64,000 nt of DNA, from assembly GCF_013377295.1 (NCBI RefSeq), contig NZ_CP016180.1, positions 2,108,001-2,172,000 of the forward strand. The letters run 5' to 3'. How positions within the stretch are numbered: the first letter of the stretch is position 1; every line of letters begins with the position of its first letter. This stretch comes from Pasteurella skyensis (lineage in GTDB: Bacteria; Pseudomonadota; Gammaproteobacteria; Enterobacterales; Pasteurellaceae). The notes under the pieces are model-generated. The model did not search any database. It was not told the origin of the DNA and was given only the letters and a program-made list of their open reading frames with translations. Shown piece after piece: positions 57,501 to 64,000 of this stretch. The translations under genes were made by a program, and so were the position numbers.

Positions 57501-58025
57501 GGTGGACATAGCCAGTCAGGAACAGGACCAAAAGCAGGAGGGGAATTCTACCTACAACGCTTAACCAAAACAACCCAATATTATAGTCAGTTTGGCGATG
57601 AAATGGCTTTAGCTAATGCTAAACCGCTATTAGAGAGTATTACAGGTGAAGATAATTCATTAGCCTATTTACCTTGTGAAGTGGCTATTTTTGATGGTTC
57701 ATTAGAACAAGCAAAACAAGCCACAGAAAAATTATTAGCTGCAGGTTTTAGTGTGTTAGTTGAACCACAACATCCATTGGCTAAATTAAACCTTGATAAT
57801 ATTCGAGTAGCAAAAACCTTAGGGCATTGTCAAAAAGGGGTTTATTTAGAAAATATAACGAAAGAGCAACGCCTTTGGGTAGCCCAAAATAGCCCCGCTA
57901 TTTTTAAATGTTATGATTGGAGAGAAACTCAAGATTTAATGCCTCTTTATGATGAGTTTTCTCGTAGTGAAAATACCACCGCAGCAGGCGGAAATGCGTC
58001 TTTAATGGCAGCACAAGAACAATAA
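54570..58025 (+). CDS. putA: Bifunctional proline dehydrogenase / P5C dehydrogenase PutA (no DNA-binding domain)
   Basis: PutA oxidises proline to glutamate in two steps (FAD then NAD). The 1151 residues have the dimerisation arm and proline dehydrogenase barrel (to about 480; GFVIQAYSKRCPKVIDYL, RLVKGAYWDSEI, FATHNV), then the aldehyde dehydrogenase with ETGGQN and catalytic Cys in SAGQRCSALR (about residue 814), and end AAGGNASLM as in enteric PutA. It lacks the roughly 75-residue N-terminal ribbon-helix-helix repressor part of the 1320-residue enteric protein. Start ATG at 54570; no upstream frame restores that domain. Confidence 0.95.
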   Translation: MSFSLSKKYSQLRRDITSYYRIDEKKAVDQLYETLTFTPEQENAIQKNAVNLINKVRNIKKNSYGIDALMQEFSLGDEEGIALMCLAEALLRIPDEETQDELIHDKLKEGNWQSHIGRSSSIFINAASYGLLLGKKLSGSFDEETLSNALTRSFARLSAPAMRLAMLQAMRILGAQFVTGTDINNALHRVKKRVEKGFCFSFDMLGEAAMTASDAERYFQDYINAIEAVGRDSADKDIFQSNGVSVKLSAIHPRYFRSQYDRVMDELYPKLKQLMLLGKKYNIGINIDAEEASRLELSLDLVEKLLDEPELKGYKGIGFVIQAYSKRCPKVIDYLIELAREKQGYLMIRLVKGAYWDSEIKWAQTEGLEGFPVYTRKNHTDISYIACAKKLLTAQDVIYPQFATHNVQSLCTIYELGKDKNYEFQCLHGMGENLYDNVVGKENFDRLVRVYAPVGTHETLLAYLVRRLLENGANSSFVHQLIDETIPAEQLVTPPWKLYEKSQGERNKAVKLPLELFSDRKNSQGFDLTNEFTLEQLEQGFENAQIEAVTSLVNFANKTIHHESHSVFNPADLSSKVGEVSFLKVDAVEQVFGSATMTEWNNFDATSKADILRKTANLYEENAALLMKIAILEAGKTLPNAIAELREAVDFLRYYAVQLEKLAQLGKLAEPRGKILCISPWNFPLAIFTGQIAASLAAGNVVIAKPAEQTSLIAAAAVELFYQAGLPRSALQLVLGTGDIGAALVKQPFDGVVFTGSTEVAKLINEQLAQTDNDPVFIAETGGQNVLVVDSSALAEQVIADVLNSAFDSAGQRCSALRILLLQEDVADKIYSMLCEAMKELKVGNPTQLATDVGPVIDKEALQNLDNHKMKMRQIAQRYVELKSPKEGHFVAPAVYILDNLAQLEREVFGPILHIVTYKKENLANVLAEVNAKGYALTGGCHSRIYKQMDFVEKHLNCGNFYINRNIVGAVVGVQPFGGHSQSGTGPKAGGEFYLQRLTKTTQYYSQFGDEMALANAKPLLESITGEDNSLAYLPCEVAIFDGSLEQAKQATEKLLAAGFSVLVEPQHPLAKLNLDNIRVAKTLGHCQKGVYLENITKEQRLWVAQNSPAIFKCYDWRETQDLMPLYDEFSRSENTTAAGGNASLMAAQEQ

Positions 58026-58043
58026 AAAAAAGGAAAACTTATT

Positions 58044-59534
58044 ATGCAAATTTATATTACTTTTGGACTTTATCTCGTTATTATTTTAGGTATAGGTATC
58101 TATGCCTATCGTTCCACTGATAATTTTGATGATTATATTTTGGGTGGGCGTAAAATGGGTAGTTTTGTGACCGCAATGTCAGCAGGGGCTTCGGATATGT
58201 CTGGTTGGCTATTGATGGGGTTACCGGGTGCGATCTTTGTTTCAGGTCTCTCAGAAGCGTGGATAGCCGTCGGTTTAACTATTGGTGCATACTTAAATTA
58301 TCGCGTGGTTGCAGGTCGATTACGTATTTTTACGGCAAGTTATCAGAATGCATTAACTTTACCTGAATTTTTTGCACAACGTTTTCCTCAACAAGAGAAA
58401 GCGTTAAAAATAATTTCTTCTTCAATTATTTTATTTTTCTTTACTATATACTGTGCATCAGGTGTTGTTGCAGGCGCCAAATTATTCCAAAGCTTTTTAG
58501 GATTAGACTATAGCACCGCACTTTGGTTGGGAGCATTAGCAACGATCACTTATACCTTTATTGGCGGTTATTTGGCTGTTTCGTGGAGTGATACCATTCA
58601 AGCAACATTGATGTTTTTTGCATTATTACTTGCTCCAGTAATGGTTTTAATTAATTTGAGTTGGGAAGAAATTAATACTGCACTAACAGTAAAATCCGCA
58701 GTAACGCATATTCCTTATTCTAATTGGTTACATAATGTCTCTGGTATTGGTGTTATTTCTGCATTGGCTTGGGGATTAGGCTATTTTGGGCAACCTCATA
58801 TTCTCGCCCGTTTTATGGCAGCAGATTCACTGAAATCATTAAAGAGAGCTCGCCATATCGGTATTAGTTGGATGTTTTTATGTCTAGGTGGTGCAGTTGC
58901 GGTGGGCTACTTTGGTTTAGCTTATTTCTCTGCAAATAATATTGAATTAGAAAATTCAGAAACGATTTTTATTGAATTATCGAAATTAATGTTTAACCCT
59001 TGGATTGTGGGGATTGTACTTTCTGCTATTTTGGCGGCAGTAATGAGTACATTATCCGCTCAATTATTAATGTGTTCAGCTGCAATTACTGAAGATTTCT
59101 ATAAAGGATTTATCCGTAAAGCAGCGTCAAGTAAAGAGCTGGTTTGGGTTGGACGATTAATGGTATTAGTTATTGCCGTTGTCGCTATTATTATTGCACA
59201 AGATCCAAATTCCAAAGTAATGGGGCTTGTTTCTTATGCTTGGGCGGGATTTGGTGCGGCATTTGGACCCGTAGTTATTTTATCCCTATTCAACCGTAAT
59301 ATTAGTTCAACAGCGGCACTTTGGGGAATGTTATCAGGAGCAATTACTGTCGTTGCTTGGAAGCCGCTAATACAATATTTAGGTTGGGTCGATCTTGCTA
59401 ATCTTTATGAAATTATACCGGGTTTCTTAATGTGTTCTTTTATCACGCTAACGTCGTCAATATTTAGCACGGTTAATCCACAAGTTGTGGAACAATTTGA
59501 TAAAGCAGTAGCAGAATTTAATATAAGTACTTAA
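58044..59534 (+). CDS. putP: Sodium/proline symporter PutP
   Basis: A Na+-coupled proline importer of the SSS family; 496 residues, about 13 membrane helices. DYILGGRKMGSFVTAMSAGASDMSGWLLMGLPG and GYFGQPHILARFMA match PutP. AAAGGAAAA before the ATG; 18 bp after putA, so one proline-use operon. Confidence 0.95.
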   Translation: MQIYITFGLYLVIILGIGIYAYRSTDNFDDYILGGRKMGSFVTAMSAGASDMSGWLLMGLPGAIFVSGLSEAWIAVGLTIGAYLNYRVVAGRLRIFTASYQNALTLPEFFAQRFPQQEKALKIISSSIILFFFTIYCASGVVAGAKLFQSFLGLDYSTALWLGALATITYTFIGGYLAVSWSDTIQATLMFFALLLAPVMVLINLSWEEINTALTVKSAVTHIPYSNWLHNVSGIGVISALAWGLGYFGQPHILARFMAADSLKSLKRARHIGISWMFLCLGGAVAVGYFGLAYFSANNIELENSETIFIELSKLMFNPWIVGIVLSAILAAVMSTLSAQLLMCSAAITEDFYKGFIRKAASSKELVWVGRLMVLVIAVVAIIIAQDPNSKVMGLVSYAWAGFGAAFGPVVILSLFNRNISSTAALWGMLSGAITVVAWKPLIQYLGWVDLANLYEIIPGFLMCSFITLTSSIFSTVNPQVVEQFDKAVAEFNIST

Positions 59535-59537
59535 ATA

Positions 59538-60035
59538 CCTCATACTTCGACAAGCTCAGTGACAGGTGTTTGGTTGATTCCGTGCTCAATGTTCCCGTTT
59601 TCGGTTACTGAGCTCGGTTATTGAGCCTGTCGAAATATCGAAGTACAAGAAAACGCGCACAGAACAAGTTCAGAGCATAGACACCTAATGCTTCGATAAG
59701 CTCAGCAAGCGGTGTCTTGTGACGACTCAGCAACATTCCTCACTTCAGTTTCCCGTTTTTGGTTACTGAGCTCGGTTATTGAGCCTGTCGAAATATCGAA
59801 GTATAAGAAAACGCACACAGAGCAAGTTCAGAGCATAGACACCTAATGCTTCGACAGGCTCAGCAAGCGGTGTCTTGTGACGACTCAGCAACATTCCTCA
59901 CTTCAGTTTCCCGTTTTCGGTTACTGAGCTCGGTTATTGAGCCTGTCGAAATATCGAAGTATAAGAAAACGCGCACAGAGCAAGTTCAGAGCATAGATAC
60001 CTAATACTTCGACAAGCTTAGCAAGTGGTGTCTTT
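59538..60035. repeat. Tandem 158-bp repeat array with hairpin units
   Basis: Three units (146, 158 and 158 bp, starting near 59538, 59684 and 59842) and a partial fourth from 60000. Each has the left arm CTTCGACAGGCTCAG and right arm TGAGCCTGTCGAA, so each unit can fold into a long hairpin; units 2 and 3 are almost identical. The TTCGACAGGCTCAG core resembles a palindromic repeat seen in many bacteria. No coding frame runs through it. Confidence 0.85.
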
Positions 60036-60064
60036 TGAAAAGGTGGTTGGTATAAATAAAACAT

Positions 60065-60116
60065 AGCGGTCACATTCACGTAAAAATTTGCAAATTTTTG
60101 TGTGAATCATACCGCT
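60065..60116. terminator. Inverted uptake-signal pair
   Basis: AGCGGTCACATTCAC and its near inverse flank AAATTTGCAAATTT. It lies between the tandem repeats and the autotransporter; a probable hairpin terminator. Confidence 0.65.
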
Positions 60117-60205
60117 TTATTTGATTATTTTTTGACTTTTTAAATAAACAGGCATAATATTGAAAAGGGTCTTTTTTTTAAACAACCAACTAAAGGAGAA
60201 AACCA

Positions 60206-62363
60206 ATGAAAACTCTTTATAATTTATTCAAAAATGGTTCTACCCCCCCCCGCTTATAAATATAATAAAATCAATAAGTTAAGTAGAACTATTACCCCTT
60301 CTGCACTCTCTTGTGCGATTTTTCTTGCCTTAAATACAACGGCTTATGCGCTACCTAATAACGAAGCCTCTTGCGATATCAATGGTAACTGCTCACCAGA
60401 TTTAGGTGCCATTATCGATGTTAATAATGCATTAGCTCCCCCTCTAGAGAGTGGTGGTACAGGCACCAAAAGTGTGACAGGTAATAAAGTCACTGTTGAG
60501 AACTCGCCAACAACAGGTATTAGTAATGTTTTGGGCGCCTTCCATAATGCCAAAGAGGTGAGCAATAATACTGTTACTATCAACGGTGGTGTTGTTATTG
60601 AAGGTGTAATTGGTGGTTTTAGTATAAATGACACAGCAAAAGAAAATACCGTTACTATCAATGGTGGTACTGTTGGAGAAGATGTAATGGGTGGTATTAG
60701 TATAGGTGGCACTGCAAAAGAAAACTCCGTCACTATCAATGGTGGTACTGTTGGAGATGTAATGGGTGGTAGTGGTAGACGTGGCACAGCAAAAGAAAAC
60801 TCCGTTACCATCAATGGAGGTACTATTAATGGAAACATTATTGGATCAGAGAGTTCTGAAGGAGCGGGTAATAATACCATTATTATTAATGGTGGTACTA
60901 TACTTTCTGAACTAGTTTCAGGTGGTTATAATATTTATGGTAGTGATTCTATCAACAATACTTTGACCATTAATGGTAGCCCAAAATTTGGCGAAAAAAC
61001 CATATTATTTGGCGGAATAGATGAGGAAGGTACAGCTGATAGCACTACAGGCAATACCCTAAACCTACATACCACAGATTTAAAAGTTAAAAATATTGCT
61101 CACTTTGAAAATTTACGCTTTTTTGTGCAAGAAGATACTCCTAAGGATAGCTCTTTCTTAACCTTAAGCACTGATAAGGATACTGATATTACAGGTACTA
61201 AAATTGGTGTGGGAGTAGAAGGAAATACCTCTTTGTTAAAAGATGGCGATAAACTTGTTTTAATTAAAAAAGAGCAAGGCGAATTAAAAACCGATGCTAC
61301 CCTGACGAATACAGTAACTGGAATGCAAGGCATTGCAGTGAAATATGTGTTTGAACTTGAAAAACAAGACAACCAAACCTTAATCGCAAAAGCCAAATCT
61401 GGGTTTAATTCAAGCAGTGGTTCAGGTGGCAGTTCGGGCGGTTCGACAGCTGGCACAGTACATCCACAAACCAAGTCCCTTCTTGAAAGTGGTTTAGCGG
61501 GGTTAAACTTTATCAATAATGGTGCTGATTTAGTGGATTCAGCAATGACTCAGCTTACACCATATGATGGTATCAAAACCTTTGGTGCAATTCGTGGTGG
61601 TAAATATCGTACAGAAACGGGCTCTCATATTGATGTGAAAGGCACCAATCTATTAGTGGGTGTTGGACGTCAAGCAGGACAATTCCAATTTGGCACCTAT
61701 GTTGAAGCGGGTTTTGGCTCTTATGACAGTGAAAATGATATTAAAGACACCACTGTAACGGCAGAGGGTGATACCAAATATTACGGTATTGGAGCAACGT
61801 TAAAACAAGCCTTTAATCGTTTCTTTGTAGAGGGCGGACTACGTTTAGGACACAGCCAAACCACCTACAACAGCGATGATTTTGAGGGTTCAAACACTGT
61901 GGCAACAGAGGTGAAATTTACCACCAAACGGGCTTATGCAGGGGCTAATTTTGGGTTAGGCTATAATGCACAACTCAGTGACGCCTTCACCTTAACCCCT
62001 TATGGTAAAGTGTTTTACACCTACCTCAGCAATGAACAGCAACACATTGAAGGCTCACTCTTCAAATTTGATAGCGTACGTTCATTAAGAACCCAATTAG
62101 GGGCAAAAATGCAGTATCAATTAAGTGATAAAACCAAACTGTATTCAACCTTAGCGTGGGAAAATGAGGCAAAAGGAAAAGCAACAGGCACCGTATTAGG
62201 GCTTGATATGCCATCTCCTAGCTTAAAAGGCAACACAGGTATTGTTGAATTTGGTGTGACTTTCACTCCTAGTCAAAACCTCAGTATCAACTTAGGTGCG
62301 ACAGGTAACTTCGGTAAACGTCGTGGCGCCTCAGCAAATGCGTTGATTAGTTATGGGTTTTAA
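60206..62363 (+). CDS. Autotransporter adhesin-like protein, phase-variable by a poly-C tract (OFF as read)
   Basis: A type V secreted surface protein. The ATG at 60206 has AAAGGAG seven bases upstream and encodes MKTLYNLFKNGS, but a C9 run at 60243-60251 leads to a stop at 60257. With 8 or 11 C the frame joins the long ORF to give about 718 residues. That ORF continues with a signal-like segment (SALSCAIFLALNTTAYA), a passenger with repeats around TVTINGGTV (about 26 residues each), a Ser/Gly linker (SSGSGGSSGG), and a C-terminal beta-barrel from about residue 425 ending in Phe. An in-frame ATG at 60234 has no ribosome binding site. Passenger function unknown. Confidence 0.85.
60573..60830 (+). 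repeat. In-gene passenger repeats of the autotransporter
   Basis: Copies starting at 60573, 60651, 60729 and 60804, thus 78, 78 and 75 bp apart (26 or 25 codons), around the phrase GTTACTATCAATGGTGGTAC. These could recombine and vary passenger length. Confidence 0.8.
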
Positions 62364-62396
62364 TTAGCTGTTTGATAGTTAATAAAGCTTAAAAAG

Positions 62397-62430
62397 AAAC
62401 AAGAGACAGTTAATGCTGTCTCTTGTTTTT
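62397..62430 (+). terminator. Autotransporter terminator
   Basis: AACAAGAGACAG / CTGTCTCTTGTT stem followed by T residues, 35 bp after the stop. Confidence 0.88.
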
Positions 62431-62548
62431 GATTCTATACGCTTTCCAAATTTTAGTGAATGCTGTTTAGGGGAACTTTTGGGATTTTGATAATTAATTT
62501 TTAGGCATAAAAAAACACCGATAATAACTATCAGTGGTTTAGAATTAA

Positions 62549-62638
62549 TGGCGGAGGAAGTGAGATTCGAACTCACGGAGGATTTAAACCCTCGCCGGTT
62601 TTCAAGACCGGTGCCTTCAACCACTCGACCATTCCTCC
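62549..62638 (-). tRNA. serT: tRNA-Ser (anticodon UGA)
   Basis: 90 nt with encoded CCA. It begins GGAGGAATGGTCGAGTGG; the anticodon loop CTTGAAAA holds TGA; a long variable arm and the T-arm GAGTTCGAATCTC mark serine class II tRNA. Confidence 0.95.
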
Positions 62639-62931
62639 GTTGAAAACGTGTTGAATGATATAGAGATTGTAAAAATTCGTCAAGTGATAAAACAAAAAAA
62701 ATGTTTATTTGCGCTGTTTTTCATCAATATAGCTTTTTCTAAAACAATTTTATCGTTTATAGTATGGAAAATATGTGCTAATTTATTCCATTTCAGGTAT
62801 TATTTTGAGTACAATTGATAGCCTTGATTGTTGAATATAAATTCATATAATTTAAAATATAAGTAAGCGGTAACATCTTTATTAAATTTTGCAAAAATCG
62901 TTTATTGATTAACTAATATAGGATCTTAATT
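62639..62931. other. Intergenic region before the CorB-like gene
   Basis: A/T-rich; one uptake signal (TAAGCGGTAACATC...TTTTGCAAAA, about 62865-62897). No gene is seen. Promoters for tRNA-Ser and the next gene must lie here but I cannot place them. Confidence 0.5.
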
Positions 62932-64000
62932 TTGGACACAATTCCCCTGAGTAGTTTGTTTATTGCTCTTGTTCTGTTACTTTTTCTTTCAGCATTCTTT
63001 TCAAGTTCTGAAACTGCTTTAATGTCTTTAAATCGTTATAAAATGCGAAACCTTGTCGAAAAAGGGCATAAAGGAGCAATTAAAACAGAAAAATTATTGG
63101 CTAAAACGGATATTTTATTAAGTTTAATTTTAATCTGTAATAACCTTGTTAATATAGTTGCCTCAGCCCTTGCGACGATGATTGGTTTACGTCTTTCAGG
63201 TGATGCTGGTGTTGCCATAGCAACAGGACTTTTAACATTGATTATGTTAATTTTTTCTGAAATTCTTCCCAAAACCATTGCGGCTATTTATCCTGAAAAA
63301 GTGGGTTTTACTGCAAGTTATGTCCTTACTCCACTGAAAAAATTACTTTCGCCTTTGATTTTTTTAATGAATATTATCATTGGTTCATTACTTAAATTAT
63401 TACGTATTAAACATAAAGATAGAAGTGGTTTAAGTGCTGAAGAGTTGCGAAGTGTGGTATTAGAAGCGGGGAAATTTATTTCAACAGAACACCAAGATAT
63501 GTTGGTGTCTATTTTGGATTTAGAAAAAGCGACTGTTGATGATGTAATGGTGCCTCGAAATGATATTGATGGTATTAATATTGATGATGATTGGAAATCC
63601 ATTATGCGTCAGCTTAAAGGGGCTGCTCATGGACGAATTGTTATTTATAAAGAAAGCATAGACAGCAATGTGCTTGGAATGTTACGAGTACGAGAAGTGT
63701 TTCGTTTTATGCTTGAAAAAAATGAGTTTAGTAAGGAAATTCTGGTTCGTGCATTAGATAATATTTATTTTATTCCAGAGGGTACGCCATTAACAGCACA
63801 GCTTATCAATTTTAAAGCGAATAAAGAGCGTGTTGGGCTGGTGGTGGATGAATATGGCGATATTAAAGGTTTAATTACATTAGAAGATATTTTAGAAGAG
63901 ATTATTGGTGAGTTTACAACCTCTACTTCGCCATCTTTAGAACAAGAAGTACAACAGCAATCTGATGGTTCTGTTATTATTGAAGGGTCTGCAAATTTAC
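62932..64000 (+). CDS. CNNM/CorB (YfjD) family transporter, cut by window end
   Basis: The first 356 codons. The TTG start at 62932 has AGGA eight bases upstream, and no ATG precedes the first membrane helix. Domains: DUF21/CNNM membrane part with SAFFSSSETALMSLNRYKM and NNLVNIVASALAT (about 1-180), a CBS pair (VDDVMVPRNDIDG onward) with VDEYGDIKGLITLEDILEEIIGEF, then the start of the CorC/HlyC C-terminal domain. The family is linked to Mg2+ or Co2+ export; the ion here is not shown. Confidence 0.9.
   Translation, partial: MDTIPLSSLFIALVLLLFLSAFFSSSETALMSLNRYKMRNLVEKGHKGAIKTEKLLAKTDILLSLILICNNLVNIVASALATMIGLRLSGDAGVAIATGLLTLIMLIFSEILPKTIAAIYPEKVGFTASYVLTPLKKLLSPLIFLMNIIIGSLLKLLRIKHKDRSGLSAEELRSVVLEAGKFISTEHQDMLVSILDLEKATVDDVMVPRNDIDGINIDDDWKSIMRQLKGAAHGRIVIYKESIDSNVLGMLRVREVFRFMLEKNEFSKEILVRALDNIYFIPEGTPLTAQLINFKANKERVGLVVDEYGDIKGLITLEDILEEIIGEFTTSTSPSLEQEVQQQSDGSVIIEGSANL

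Noticed and set aside
59538-60035. CRISPR array
   Set aside because: The units are 146-158 bp and contiguous with internal palindromes; there are no short direct repeats with unique spacers and no cas genes.
60344-60880. 178-codon minus-strand ORF opposite the autotransporter passenger
   Set aside because: It is a shadow of the repetitive Gly/Thr-rich passenger frame: Pro/Leu/Val-rich, with no ribosome binding site or family motif.

Overview
This window is chromosomal DNA from a member of the Pasteurellaceae. Evidence: low G+C; many intergenic copies of an Actinobacillus pleuropneumoniae-type DNA uptake signal (core AAGCGGT, usually followed by an A/T stretch and TTTGCAAA), often as inverted pairs in terminators; a 16S-tRNA-Glu-23S-5S operon behind murI; and family-typical genes such as the peroxiredoxin-glutaredoxin hybrid next to oxyR. 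I cannot fix genus or species from sequence alone.

Layout. 1-1924: start of a KdsC-like phosphatase gene (minus), a YggS-type PLP protein and rsgA. 1925-13500: a purine biosynthesis cluster purL-purE-purC-orf78-purM-purN-purH-purD/purF behind a leader with a guanine-type purine riboswitch and an intrinsic terminator. Several of its proteins look Gram-positive- or fusobacterial-like, purL is frameshifted at its 3' end, and purD runs into purF in frame without a stop. 13594-18131 (minus): yidC, yidD, rnpA, rpmH, roxA and a GST-family gene. 18362-23810 (minus): an rRNA operon with an intervening sequence in 23S helix 25, then murI. 24854-32037: branched-chain amino acid genes ilvC-ilvA, then an attenuator (leader peptide plus terminator) and ilvG-ilvM-ilvD. 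32180-36107: a DUF1007/NicO metal-efflux pair, dcuC and pepE. 36108-37197: an IS256-like element directly after the pepE stop codon. 37268-41401: a GT32-type glycosyltransferase, suhB, dxs and a small secreted protein. 41640-42060: the probable chromosomal origin, oriC, followed by mnmG-rsmG. 45131-46154: an IS30-family element inserted into an uptake-signal hairpin. 46218-50178: rraA, rpoZ, a C-terminally shortened spoT and fumC. 50267-54372: the Prx5-Grx hybrid divergent from oxyR, a ClC channel and tpiA. 54570-59534: putA-putP. 59538-60035: a 158-bp tandem repeat. 60206-62363: an autotransporter with a poly-C tract that puts the start codon out of frame (phase-OFF as read). 62549-62638: tRNA-Ser(UGA). 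62932-end: a CorB/YfjD-type transporter, cut by the window.

The purine block is the least ordinary part. It is clustered as in Firmicutes or Fusobacteria, appears to be riboswitch-controlled, and shows two 3'-end oddities (purL frameshift, purD-purF read-through). It reads as a horizontally acquired or rearranged mosaic operon under change. The other notable items are the phase-variable autotransporter, the 23S intervening sequence and the truncated SpoT.
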